DNA from: Lachnospiraceae bacterium
Lineage (GTDB): Bacteria; Bacillota; Clostridia; Lachnospirales; Lachnospiraceae
Reading direction: 5' to 3'
Assembly (NCBI GenBank): GCA_011959105.1
Contig: BLLU01000302.1
Span: 1-45,449, forward strand
Length of the DNA stretch: 45,449 nt
How positions within the stretch are numbered: the stretch's first letter is position 1; every line of letters starts with the position of its first letter. The translations under genes were made by a program, and so were the position numbers. The notes beneath the pieces are model-generated. The model saw nothing but the letters and a program-made list of their open reading frames with translations, was not told the origin of the DNA and did not search any database. Positions 34,399 through 42,455 of this stretch are shown one piece after another.

Positions 34399-36127
34399 TG
34401 CCGCTCCCTCCTTTCCTTATCTTCAGGCCGGCCGCAAGGCTGCCGTGCTCCTTAAAATATTTTTCGTTTGCTTTTTCTATCTTCCTTGGCATGTAGTCTA
34501 TATACTGCTGGGTCATTTCCTCATAGACATGGCCCAGATAATCCCTCACGCCCTGCAGGGATACCCCGCTGTCGTAAAACAGAGTGGCTATGCCGTGGCG
34601 GTAGTCGTGGGACCTGAAAATGTATTCCCCTCCTTTTATGCCGTTTTTTTCACAGCATTCCTGCATCTTCAGCCGGAATGTGGCGCTCCTGTAGGCTTCG
34701 CCCTGGCTGTTCTGGAACGCATAATCATCCGGCCCTATCTGATGTTTTTTCAGGTATACCATCATCAGGCGGTACAGGGCGTATGGTATGGGTATCCGCT
34801 TATAACTCCGCATCTTCGTCTGGTAGACCTGTACCCATGCATCCTTTCCCTGTATGTAATAGGCATCCCCCTTCAGTATGCAGACCTCGCTGATGCGCAG
34901 GCCGATGCCCCACAGATGCAGGTACATCAGCCGGATGTCCTCCGGGAAACCGGGGAGCTTTTGCAGTATCTCAGCCCGGATTTCTGCATCCACGCTCCTG
35001 TCATTATGTTTCGGCACCACTTTTTTCAGGTAATAATCCACACAGAATGGCGCCCTCTCAATGTACCCCCTTGCGATCAGGAAGTTGAAAAAATGCTGTA
35101 TGCTCATGACCTGCGCATTATAGGATTTCGGCTGGAGTCCCTTGTCCGCCAGTTTCAGGAAGTATTCCTCCATCTGCTTCCCTGTGGCCTGGCAGATATC
35201 TTCCCGCCCTGCCTCTGACAGGAAGTTCCTTACCCATATCATCTCTGTCCGCAGGACGCTGATTGACAGGTTCGTGACCCCTATCCCATAACGCATGTAT
35301 TTCTTCAGAAGTTCCCGGTTTCCCTTGTGCGTAACCTCCAAAAACGACATAGCCTTTACCGGTTTTGCTGGGTTCAGGCGTTCCGGCTGTATGTGCAGGC
35401 GTTCCATGTACCACACATTTGCATCCCAGCAAATTTCGGCAGCCTGCATAAAAAGCGCCTTCCTGCATAGGTCGATGATGCCGTATGCCGCTCCTTTTTC
35501 CCCGGATGCCTGCATGGTTTCCTCAAATTCTTCCGCCTGCACAAGTTCAATCCCGTCAATGCTGGCAATCTTCCTGTCAATGCAGAAACCGTACAGTTCT
35601 TTAAGCCTGCGGAGATGAACCTGTAGCTGGTCCCCATTATAATTCCCGATGACATAATGCAGGCTGGCAAAAATCTGTCGTTTCATCTTCTCCGGCGCTT
35701 TCTGCCCGAAATCCCATGCCAGCCTGCCCTTGTTGGCGGCATCGATGAACCGCTCCGCAATCTCCGGGTCCGGATGGTATGGCAGGAACAGGATTCCGTT
35801 TCCGTATTCTGCCGTGGGCCTTCCCCTTTCCCGTACCGCCCTCACCTGCTCTTTGATGGAGTGCAGCTTGACCAGGTCCATGGCCTTCAGGTATGCCATG
35901 TATGCCGTGGATCGGAACTGCCCTTTCAGGAACTGCTCATATGCTGCCCTTGCCGGGTAGTCCAAATCACAGATATGCCAGATTCCCCTGCCCTCCATGA
36001 ATGCCCTGAGTTTATTGCGGTGTGTGGGGAGTATCTCTGTGCATTCCGCAAGCTCCCTCTCCAGCTGTTCCTGTAATTGTCCTGTGTCCTCCTGCGGCGC
36101 CGCCTGCAGGTATTGGTATGCCTGCAT
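34355..36127 (-). CDS. tyrosine recombinase, second of a trio (TnpB-like)
   Basis: 590 residues. Catalytic residues: Arg in WGIGLRISEVC, HDYRHGIATL, DYLGHVYEE and Tyr in TQQYIDYMP. The long N-terminal part resembles the TnpB recombinase of Tn554-type elements. The ATG at 36127 is preferred over GTG codons at 36136 and 36133 because AGGG lies eight bases upstream. It starts 16 bases after the first recombinase gene's stop, and the next gene overlaps its end. Confidence 0.85.
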   Translation of the reverse strand: MQAYQYLQAAPQEDTGQLQEQLERELAECTEILPTHRNKLRAFMEGRGIWHICDLDYPARAAYEQFLKGQFRSTAYMAYLKAMDLVKLHSIKEQVRAVRERGRPTAEYGNGILFLPYHPDPEIAERFIDAANKGRLAWDFGQKAPEKMKRQIFASLHYVIGNYNGDQLQVHLRRLKELYGFCIDRKIASIDGIELVQAEEFEETMQASGEKGAAYGIIDLCRKALFMQAAEICWDANVWYMERLHIQPERLNPAKPVKAMSFLEVTHKGNRELLKKYMRYGIGVTNLSISVLRTEMIWVRNFLSEAGREDICQATGKQMEEYFLKLADKGLQPKSYNAQVMSIQHFFNFLIARGYIERAPFCVDYYLKKVVPKHNDRSVDAEIRAEILQKLPGFPEDIRLMYLHLWGIGLRISEVCILKGDAYYIQGKDAWVQVYQTKMRSYKRIPIPYALYRLMMVYLKKHQIGPDDYAFQNSQGEAYRSATFRLKMQECCEKNGIKGGEYIFRSHDYRHGIATLFYDSGVSLQGVRDYLGHVYEEMTQQYIDYMPRKIEKANEKYFKEHGSLAAGLKIRKGGSGSDGKQDQPERTGKL

Positions 36128-36142
36128 ACCCACCACCCTTTC

Positions 36143-37258
36143 CTATGGCATCTTCCCGATGCCGTAATTTACGGAATGCTTCTCATAGAACTCCCGGCTC
36201 GCCTCCAGCAGCTTGTCGTCCAGGATGCCCAGGTATTTGATCGTGGTATCCAGGTGCTTATGCCCAAGGGCCTGGCTGATCAGTTCCAGCGGCCAGCCTG
36301 CATTCCATCTTGTGACTGCGAAATACCTCCGCAGCATGTGCGGCGTCAGTTCCGTCCCTGTCTTTTCCGCCACCCGATCCAGCATGGCGTAGACGCTGTC
36401 CACTTTCAGCGGCTGCCCCGCGGTATCGCCGGAGACGTTGATGAACAGGTAATCCTGGTGCTGGAGGAGTTCCCTGTACTCGGCGAGGTATCCCATCAGG
36501 AATTCAAAGGCATCATCGCTGATCTTGGCTTTCCGGTACTCCGCATTCTTTGCGCGGGCATCGTTCTCGTTGTCGTCGCGGAAGTACACACCGATGGTAT
36601 GTCTCCCATAGTCGATGTCCCTTGCATAGTACACTCCCAGGATCTCCCCGATGCGGAACCCGGTCTCTGCGATCAGCAGGAGGAGCAGCTGGTCCCGGCT
36701 GTTGGTGCATGCCTGCAGGGCGGCGATGATTTCTTCTTCGCCTGCCGCCCTCACATTCCGTTCCTCCGCTTTCATGTAGCCGCCGAAAGACCTGCACCGC
36801 AGCGTCCTCTTGACGCCTGCCGCATTCGGCACCGTGATCTGGCTGTAGGAAAGCACCCGCAGGCTCGGCGCATATCCGCATTCCGACATAAAAAGATAGA
36901 ACCCGAACACATCCTTTAAGTATGCGTTGCAGGTCCCATTGTCGGCATCCCCTGTTTTCTTTTTTTCTGTATGGCATCCCTCTTTCAGCCAGTACAGGAA
37001 CTGCGTGAAATGGCTGCTCTGTTCCTCATACCCCATGCCGCAGACCGTCTGGAAGTCCAGGCCCTTTTCCGCCAGGTATTCCAGGTAACAGCAGATGGAA
37101 AAAGCGTACCTCTTTACCGTGTTCGGGGAAAGGTTTGCCTTTATCTTGTGTTTCAGATACTTGCTCGGAAGCAGGGCGATGTCCAGCGTCTCCCCGTCCA
37201 TGATATAGAAATACTTTGTCGTGCCCTCGACCGCTGTCTCCACCGTATACCGTTTCAT
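36143..37258 (-). CDS. tyrosine recombinase, first of a trio (TnpA-like)
   Basis: 371 residues. Arg in AETGFRIGEILG, HMLRRYFAVTR, LGHKHLDTT and Tyr in TIKYLGILD are all in place, so the enzyme should be active. The length equals TnpA of Tn554 within ten residues. An AAGGAGG site precedes the ATG. It is the first gene of a four-gene minus-strand operon (to 32526). A palindrome at 37281-37307 overlaps the likely -10 box TATACT, suggesting that the recombinase represses its own transcription. Confidence 0.85.
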   Translation of the reverse strand: MKRYTVETAVEGTTKYFYIMDGETLDIALLPSKYLKHKIKANLSPNTVKRYAFSICCYLEYLAEKGLDFQTVCGMGYEEQSSHFTQFLYWLKEGCHTEKKKTGDADNGTCNAYLKDVFGFYLFMSECGYAPSLRVLSYSQITVPNAAGVKRTLRCRSFGGYMKAEERNVRAAGEEEIIAALQACTNSRDQLLLLLIAETGFRIGEILGVYYARDIDYGRHTIGVYFRDDNENDARAKNAEYRKAKISDDAFEFLMGYLAEYRELLQHQDYLFINVSGDTAGQPLKVDSVYAMLDRVAEKTGTELTPHMLRRYFAVTRWNAGWPLELISQALGHKHLDTTIKYLGILDDKLLEASREFYEKHSVNYGIGKMP

Positions 37259-37280
37259 CCGCTTCCGCCTCCTTCCCTGA

Positions 37281-37307
37281 CGCCATACACAGTATACTGT
37301 GTAGGCG
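37281..37307. repeat. right-end palindrome, site and probable operator
   Basis: The perfect 18-bp palindrome TACACAGTATACTGTGTA (37286-37303) is flanked by CGCC and GGCG. CGCCATACACA (37281-37291) is the inverted copy of the 11-mer at 32285-32295. Minus-strand TATACT inside it, with TGGATA 17 bases upstream, could be the recombinase promoter. Confidence 0.55.
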
Positions 37308-37375
37308 TGATGTTATCCATATCCATACCCAACAAACATTTCTGCCCCAAATATGGCAGGACCGACAAAAGGGTG

Positions 37376-37483
37376 TCAGTCAGTCTGATAGCTCCCTGCC
37401 ACGCTGACCGCTATGCCAGCCACCACATAGATGGCGGCCAGAAAAAGTATGATAAACACTGCCGTTCCAATGATCCACGCCAT
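37376..37483 (-). CDS. 35-residue single-helix membrane peptide
   Basis: Starts MAWIIGTAVFIILFLAAIYV, one hydrophobic helix with a short polar tail (GSYQTD). GGGAGG lies just upstream. It is the last of a row of closely spaced minus-strand genes from 39190. Not recognised; small membrane peptides of this kind are common in conjugative-type elements. Confidence 0.45.
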   Translation of the reverse strand: MAWIIGTAVFIILFLAAIYVVAGIAVSVAGSYQTD

Positions 37484-37560
37484 GTCCTTCCCTCCCTTCG
37501 GTTCCAATATGTTTCTTTCTGTCTGTGATCCTGTTTTCCATGTCCTGTGGGGTTCCACCC

Positions 37561-37926
37561 TCAGATCTGCATGGACTGTGCCATGCCTCCCGTTTCCGCC
37601 ATCTGGGGGACCTGGCTGCCGGAGAACATGTCAGCCAGGAATTTCCTGCCGCCCAATTCGCAGGCCAGCTGGAACGCCTCGTTGAAGCCGCCGCATTTCC
37701 TCTCCGCCCCCGGCCTGAACAGCGCCTCCCCGATATGGGGGATGGCTCCCTCATAATTCCCGACCTGCAGCGTCCCGTCCTGGGTGATGCGCATATAGAT
37801 CCCGGATTCCCCGCCGCTGTAATAGAGGCAGCCGCGCCCGTTCATCCGTGTCACCGCATCCTCCACCCACATGTGCCGGCTGCTGGATGTCACCGCCTGC
37901 CAGTGTTCAAATTCCCTCTGCTCCAT
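37561..37926 (-). CDS. uncharacterised mobile-element protein
   Basis: 121 residues, soluble, with no known domain recognised. Its middle has a beta-rich look (GIYMRITQDGTLQVGNYEGA), and the end is Met/Gln-rich. It is located 20 bases after the degenerate resolvase gene on the same strand, in GC-rich cargo. The upstream region AAAAAGGAGGCAGGC supplies a good ribosome site. Position suggests an accessory plasmid or ICE gene. Confidence 0.5.
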   Translation of the reverse strand: MEQREFEHWQAVTSSSRHMWVEDAVTRMNGRGCLYYSGGESGIYMRITQDGTLQVGNYEGAIPHIGEALFRPGAERKCGGFNEAFQLACELGGRKFLADMFSGSQVPQMAETGGMAQSMQI

Positions 37927-37946
37927 GCCTGCCTCCTTTTTTCTGC

Positions 37947-38291
37947 CTATATCAGTTCCATCGGCCCGGTCAGCGGGGAATACACCTGTAGGCCGCAGCC
38001 CTCCGCCAACGCCTTAAGCTGCGCCATCTGCATGGACGAATGCGTCAGGCAGCGGCGGCTGGTTACCAGCAGGATATCAACCTCCCCCCTAGTGGCGGCA
38101 TCCACAAAACGCCGAAAGCCGCTGCGCTCCCACAGCGGCTTCCTCCCGATGTCGCTGGAGCTGCCTGCAATTTCAAATTCCATCTGCTCCGCATATCCAC
38201 AGAGCAGCTGTCGCTGTTTCTTTAATGCGTCATTTTCATCCTCCGGTGCATCGATTGAGCAATATGCCCATGCCCGTTTCCTGCTTTCCAT
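37947..38291 (-). CDS. degenerate serine-recombinase N-terminal domain
   Basis: 114 residues, equal to the catalytic domain only of a resolvase: AYCSIDAPEDENDALKKQRQ, then GFRRFVDAATRGEVDILLV. In active enzymes the first block reads YxRVS; here Arg is replaced by Ser and the catalytic Ser by Asp (YCSID). The usual DRLSR motif is replaced by SRRCLTH. There is no C-terminal DNA-binding part. It is unlikely to recombine DNA; a regulatory or remnant role is more plausible. AGGGGG lies eight bases before the ATG at 38291. It is 45 bases after the MazF gene. Confidence 0.65.
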   Translation of the reverse strand: MESRKRAWAYCSIDAPEDENDALKKQRQLLCGYAEQMEFEIAGSSSDIGRKPLWERSGFRRFVDAATRGEVDILLVTSRRCLTHSSMQMAQLKALAEGCGLQVYSPLTGPMELI

Positions 38292-38336
38292 AAGCCGTTC
38301 CCCCTTTCTGTCCGGCATCCGTTTGCCGGAGGGCCT

Positions 38337-38735
38337 CTAATCTCCCTCTTTCCTTGCCTGCGGTTCCGGTTCCTCCTGGGGGAAAAGTATCCCCTCCAGC
38401 CCGAGGCTGACCGCTATGGCATGGTCCACATCCTGCATGGTCGCCCTGCCCGCCCGGCCTATGTATTCCTTCAGCCTGGCACGGTCAATGGTGCGCACCT
38501 GCTCCAGCAGGACGGTGGATTCCTGTTCCAGCCCGCAGGGGCTGTCCTCCAGCCTGATGTGGGTGGGGAGCGGTTTCTTCCCCTGCCTGCTGGTAATGGC
38601 CGCCGCGATCACCGTGGGGCTGTGCCGGTTCCCCATGTCATTCTGTATGATCAGCACAGGCCGCGTGCCGCCCTGCTCGCTCCCGACCACCGGTGCCAGG
38701 TCGGCATAATAAATGTCGCCCCTCCTGATGCCCAT
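38337..38735 (-). CDS. MazF/PemK-type mRNA endoribonuclease toxin
   Basis: 132 residues. The N-terminal RRGDIYYADLAPVVGSEQGG (with the Arg used in catalysis) and the RPVLIIQND motif are typical. A Thr in VIAAAITSR and the later QVRTIDRARL also match. Such toxins cut mRNA at short sequences to slow growth. No MazE-like antitoxin with a ribbon-helix-helix or AbrB fold precedes it: the gene 38 bases upstream encodes an unrelated 138-residue protein. It could be a solo copy or have an unusual partner. Confidence 0.85.
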   Translation of the reverse strand: MGIRRGDIYYADLAPVVGSEQGGTRPVLIIQNDMGNRHSPTVIAAAITSRQGKKPLPTHIRLEDSPCGLEQESTVLLEQVRTIDRARLKEYIGRAGRATMQDVDHAIAVSLGLEGILFPQEEPEPQARKEGD

Positions 38736-38773
38736 GTCCGTTTCCTCCTTTCTGGCAGGATACCTCCCTGCCC

Positions 38774-39190
38774 TTATCCAAGTTCCATGCCGTATTCCGC
38801 CATGGTCACTGCCCTGTCCTCCGCCGCAAAATATGCATCTGCCTGCTTCCTGTCAAGCTGGAGGATTTCCCCGGCTGCTATCTCCCCGGTCTGGATTTTT
38901 GCCAGCCGGTTAAAGATCTTCGTGCGCATCCCCGGCTCCGGTCTGCCGTTGATAAAGCCCCCGCTGATGTCAAGGAAGGGCCTGTCCGCGATGTCTGTGA
39001 CAGTTATCCTGTATGCGTCACGGTGGCTGCTGATAAAATCCGCCAGGTTCTCAGGCGTTGTGGCAATCAGGTATTCCCCCGTGGGAGTCCCTTCACCCAT
39101 TGTACCAACGTCTGACGGATACACATAGGCATAGCCCATCCGCTCCGTATCCATAATCTTTCCCATCATGTCTATGGTTTTCTGATCCAT
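38774..39190 (-). CDS. uncharacterised 138-residue protein upstream of MazF
   Basis: Not recognised. Acidic and soluble, with alternating alpha/beta segments (GEYLIATTPENLADFISS, AYRITVTDIADRPFLD). AGGAGGG six bases before the ATG at 39190 fixes the start; a longer frame runs into the structured non-coding stretch and has no site. It is the first gene of the row to 37376, only 38 bases from the MazF gene, so it would be the MazF partner by position. It does not resemble known MazE antitoxins. Confidence 0.55.
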   Translation of the reverse strand: MDQKTIDMMGKIMDTERMGYAYVYPSDVGTMGEGTPTGEYLIATTPENLADFISSHRDAYRITVTDIADRPFLDISGGFINGRPEPGMRTKIFNRLAKIQTGEIAAGEILQLDRKQADAYFAAEDRAVTMAEYGMELG

Positions 39191-39229
39191 GCATTCCCTC
39201 CTGTGAAAACATCTGCTTTCAAACATCAT

Positions 39230-39840
39230 TTTTATATTTTCATGACACAAGGACGGCGGCAGCTCCCGGTGCTGCCGTTTGGATACATCCTCCCGGCTCC
39301 CCGGCTGTCTGCCGCCGTAGTTTCTATCATGAAGGCATTTCCCCTCCGGGGAATTCCCCGGCCCGGAAAATGCCTGTCCTTCGTCTTTTATTTCTATATG
39401 CCCCTGTTCGACACTACTCCCCGGAGCGGGCGCAGGATGCGCCCATAGGCAGCAGGCAAAGACCGGCCCTGGCTTAAGGCCGTCATGGGATTCGCACCCC
39501 TCCGAGGATCTCTCCGGGCCGCCCTCATTGCGTGATCCCGCTCCTGCGGGGCTGTGACTGGACGGAAGTATCATTATAGGCTGTCCATTTCATGGCAAAC
39601 GGCCCGCCACAGGCCGCCTTGGGACGGGCATTTGCCGCTCTGCACCTTTGATGTCATCTTTTTGACAGGTTTTGCCCTGCAGGTGGTCCTGGCGTGCCCT
39701 CCGCTCCGCTTTGCTCTTTCAAGCTGGACAGCTAACGTATCTATGCTGCTGGATATGACCGCCTGGCGGCGGTATTTTTCAATGGGCAGAGGGGAGGAAA
39801 AATTCCCCTCTACTTACTTCCACGTTGGCAGGGCGTTTTG
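39230..39840 (-). other. gene-free GC-rich stretch with many hairpins, candidate structured RNA
   Basis: About 600 bases without a credible gene. Strong inverted repeats: 39257-39277; 39334-39374, enclosing the perfect palindrome CCGGGGAATTCCCCGG (39346-39361); 39428-39444; 39537-39550; 39758-39773; 39788-39811. TATAAT (minus) occurs at 39573-39578. The strand is chosen from the neighbouring genes. It may be a large ncRNA, a long leader, or an origin of transfer. Confidence 0.4.
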
Positions 39841-39852
39841 CACACCCTGAAA

Positions 39853-40305
39853 TCAAAAATTTTCCAAAAAATTTTTCAGTTTCCCCAGGATGCGGTTCTT
39901 CCGCTTGTGTATGGCATTGCGGTATATCCCCATGTCCGCTGCCGCTTCCCGCTCGGTCTGGCCTTGGAAAAACAGGCGGTCTATCAGCTCCCGCTCATCA
40001 TCAGAGAGCAGGGAGAGCGCTTTATGTAACTGCGCGTACTGGATCTTCCGCAGCACAGTTTCCTCCACGCTCTCGGTTTCCCCGGCAAACTGCACCTCTT
40101 GGTCTGCCAGCCGTTCCAGGGAATCCTCCCTGCTGGGTATGGTGGTTATGGTCTGGTCCTCCTGGCTTACGATGGTCTGCTCCATCTTCAGGTCATATTC
40201 CTGGTACTGCATTTTTCTTTCTGTGGTTTTAAGCAGGCTGATCACTTCCCCGCCCGCATCCGGATACATCTTCCTGTAATCCGGGATTCTGTATGCCTTT
40301 GCCAT
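39853..40305 (-). CDS. sigma region 4-like regulator of the mobile element
   Basis: 150 residues. The C-terminal 60 residues are a sigma-70 region 4 helix-turn-helix (SLLSDDERELIDRLFFQGQT, then EREAAADMGIYRNAIHKRK). The N-terminal part is acidic and lacks region 2, so it is not a full sigma factor. Such proteins occur in Firmicute conjugative elements as regulators of excision or transfer genes. GGAGG lies eight bases before the ATG at 40305. The long gene-free stretch begins right after its stop. Confidence 0.7.
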   Translation of the reverse strand: MAKAYRIPDYRKMYPDAGGEVISLLKTTERKMQYQEYDLKMEQTIVSQEDQTITTIPSREDSLERLADQEVQFAGETESVEETVLRKIQYAQLHKALSLLSDDERELIDRLFFQGQTEREAAADMGIYRNAIHKRKNRILGKLKNFLENF

Positions 40306-40382
40306 AGGCTTGTCCTCCTTCATTTCCGAATTTCTTAAAAACGAAGGACAGGCGGCGGGCCGCGGCAGTTTTTCCTGACATA

Positions 40383-40420
40383 AAAAGAGCGCAGACCCTT
40401 TTTGCAGGGTGCGCTCTTTT
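40383..40420. terminator. strong bidirectional terminator
   Basis: AAAAGAGCGC (40383-40392) pairs with GCGCTCTTTT (40411-40420), with inner pairs ACCC/GGGT. Poly-T follows on both strands (TTTTTATG on minus, CTCTTTTG on plus). It marks the edge of the cargo region. Confidence 0.75.
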
Positions 40421-40477
40421 GTAAAATTATAGGGCTTTCTATATAATCAGGTGGGGGAATGGGGCATTTTGTCGGGC

Positions 40478-40511
40478 ATAAAAATACCGCAGTTCCTTGG
40501 TGAACTGCGGT
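40478..40511 (-). terminator. minus-strand terminator
   Basis: ACCGCAGTTC (40486-40495) pairs with GAACTGCGGT (40502-40511). On the minus strand ATTTTTAT follows. No minus-strand gene that it would end is apparent between here and the VanZ-like gene. Confidence 0.65.
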
Positions 40512-40868
40512 GTGTATGGAGAGTGTATAATATTCTACTTTATACGGCATCGACTCCATATTATCCCCTTTCCGGGGATATTCGGTTTCCTAGCACCTCT
40601 TTTCCCCTTGGTAATCTGCCAATAGGGATATTATAGAATACACAAATGTAAGTTAAGTGTATATAAAGTGTAGAACTGATGTAAAATATCGCAAATTATG
40701 ACACGGAAGAACGCATTTTGACAAATAAGTTGTATTTTTATAGTCTTTGCGCGATAAAAGCATATAATACTGACACTATATATTATAATTTTTAATAGAT
40801 ATCTCTTATAAAGTTTAAAACAAGTCTTTTCCTTTTGATTTATAAAACATTCTAAATTAGGGTAAATC
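40512..40868. other. AT-rich gap without a gene
   Basis: No frame here has both a ribosome site and protein-like composition. A 100-codon minus-strand frame exists but is rich in Ile, Cys, Phe and Lys as expected from AT-rich non-coding DNA. The change from GC-rich cargo to AT-rich DNA takes place near 40620. Confidence 0.5.
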
Positions 40869-40897
40869 TTGCATTTGTGTATGAAAATTGATATAAT
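40869..40897 (+). promoter_or_regulatory. promoter of the VanZ-like gene
   Basis: TTGCAT (40869-40874), 17-base spacer, TATAAT (40892-40897). An inverted repeat GACAA-TTTTA-TTGTC (40917-40931) follows in the leader and may be an operator. Confidence 0.7.
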
Positions 40898-40976
40898 GTA
40901 ATTGTAAGAACTCTTAGACAATTTTATTGTCAAAATTGATGTACATAAAATCGAATGTTATTAAAGAAAGGATACA

Positions 40977-41492
40977 ATGAAATACCTAATAGATATCATA
41001 GCACTAGTTTTATTATACACCTTTGTTTTTTTCAGAAAATGGAAATTAAAAGGCAAAGATGTACTGCTCGTCAATACGCTGATGTATGTATATTTGTCCT
41101 TTGTACTTTACTTCACCCTCATGCCTGTCATAACATCTCTACCGTTCATTCTGAACCATCCGTACAAACTTATGAATATGGTTCCGTTTGTAGATGTTTT
41201 AACAGGACGCGGGGATTTCGTGCGGCAGATTTTGTTGAATGTTATTATGATGCTACCGTTTGGTTTTTTGTTCCCTATGACGCATGATCCCGCCGTCGGA
41301 TTTTGCAGGACGGTTTTCTTTTGCTTTTTTATTAGTTTAGGTATTGAATTACTACAACCGCTTATTAACGGTTTTCGTTCTGCAGACATCACGGATTTAA
41401 TTACAAATGTAATCGGCGGAATGGTCGGTTATGTTCTTTATATTGTTTTTAGGCCGATTACATCATGGGTTTTAGCTCATTTTAGGAAGTAA
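40977..41492 (+). CDS. VanZ-like membrane protein
   Basis: 171 residues with four to five hydrophobic helices. VanZ-family motifs: MNMVPFVDVL, NVIMMLPFGFLFP, GIELLQ and RSADITDLITNVIGG near the end. VanZ raises teicoplanin resistance by an unknown route; most members have no proven role. No van operon is present. GAAAGGA lies just before the ATG, and its own promoter is upstream. Position beside an exporter for peptides would suit a role in envelope stress. Confidence 0.85.
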   Translation: MKYLIDIIALVLLYTFVFFRKWKLKGKDVLLVNTLMYVYLSFVLYFTLMPVITSLPFILNHPYKLMNMVPFVDVLTGRGDFVRQILLNVIMMLPFGFLFPMTHDPAVGFCRTVFFCFFISLGIELLQPLINGFRSADITDLITNVIGGMVGYVLYIVFRPITSWVLAHFRK

Positions 41493-41710
41493 AAAATCCT
41501 GTGCGCCTAACAAAAATTATATATGCCTTATCAGGACAAGATTGAGATATGTCTTGCATTTTTCTGTAAAAAATGTATATAACAATCAATTATTCACATA
41601 AATACTTATCTTGGACAGCGATTTTTTATAAAGATTTGCAAATTGGATCTGACAATGGGCAAAAAAGAAACCTAGACTGCATGTTTCAAAATCCTGCTGT
41701 TTGTAATTTG

Positions 41711-42130
41711 TTATTCCTCTGATGCCACTTCAAAACAGTACCCGACTTCTCTGACACAGCGGATAGTAAATGAGGCATCCGGCATCGCTCGATACAGTTT
41801 CCCTCGCAGGTTCTTGATCTGGCATTTCACTGCATTGTTCTCACTACCGAATGCCTCATCTCCCCATACCTTATGATATATCTGCTCATAAGTGAGAACC
41901 TGCCCCTTATTCATTACCAGAAAGCAGAAGAGATCATACTCTTTTGCAATAAGGCTGATCTCCTGCCGACCACGGTATATCTTTCTGCGACTTGGATAAA
42001 TCTCCAACCCTGATACTGACAGTATCGATTCGTCATTCATTTGTATATATTCAAAATTTGGGTGATGTTTTAAGATTGCCAGCATCTCATCAAAAACCGA
42101 AGTATCCTTTCCATTAAACTCAATTATCAT
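41711..42130 (-). CDS. winged-helix DNA-binding protein without receiver domain
   Basis: 139 residues. The C-terminal 95 residues are an OmpR/PhoB-type winged helix (LIAKEYDLFCFLVMNKGQVL, then YEQIYHKVWG and VREVGYCF). The first 40 residues are not a complete receiver: the phospho-acceptor Asp region is missing. It may be a truncated response regulator or a one-component regulator of the ABC operon next to it. The ribosome site is poor. It follows a doubtful 80-codon frame without a gap. Confidence 0.7.
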   Translation of the reverse strand: MIIEFNGKDTSVFDEMLAILKHHPNFEYIQMNDESILSVSGLEIYPSRRKIYRGRQEISLIAKEYDLFCFLVMNKGQVLTYEQIYHKVWGDEAFGSENNAVKCQIKNLRGKLYRAMPDASFTIRCVREVGYCFEVASEE

Positions 42131-42372
42131 TATTCGTCCGATACTATCGCCCTCTTTTCCCTATGCATTTTAGGATGTCTATTAGCGTTCAACAATAAGC
42201 ACCCCCTTTTAATTATTTGTAATTCATAATTTTCTTCCTCTGCACATCGTACTATGCAACATGATACATCACTTTCGTAAAAACTTTCATGTGCTAAAAA
42301 GAAAGCGGCATTATCATATATGAATGTAAATGCGTACCAGGAAACCATTTCTTTGATGTCATTAATATACAC
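42130..42372 (-). CDS. doubtful small frame upstream of the winged-helix gene
   Basis: 80 residues, not recognised, with no clear ribosome binding site. Several Cys and aromatic residues (SWYAFTFIYDNAAFFLAHES). It ends where the winged-helix gene starts, so it may be a real coupled gene or a decayed N-terminal part of a longer regulator. Confidence 0.3.
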   Translation of the reverse strand: MYINDIKEMVSWYAFTFIYDNAAFFLAHESFYESDVSCCIVRCAEEENYELQIIKRGCLLLNANRHPKMHREKRAIVSDE

Positions 42373-42455
42373 ACAGTCACTATGTCATCCAAACCAAGAC
42401 CATACTGGCTGTCATAATATTTGCTATCAGCCTCTCAGTAAATGCATTAACATCT

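Noticed and set aside
38421..39128. 235-codon plus-strand frame
   Set aside because: Antisense to the MazF gene and the 138-residue gene, whose ribosome sites and motifs are convincing.
39486..39500. tRNA gene suggested by a T-arm-like hairpin
   Set aside because: No acceptor stem, anticodon arm or CCA end can be drawn around it.
40335..40559. 74-codon minus-strand frame
   Set aside because: It reads through two terminator hairpins and lacks a ribosome site.
40631..40933. 100-codon minus-strand frame
   Set aside because: Its composition is that of AT-rich non-coding DNA, and the VanZ-like promoter lies within it on the other strand.
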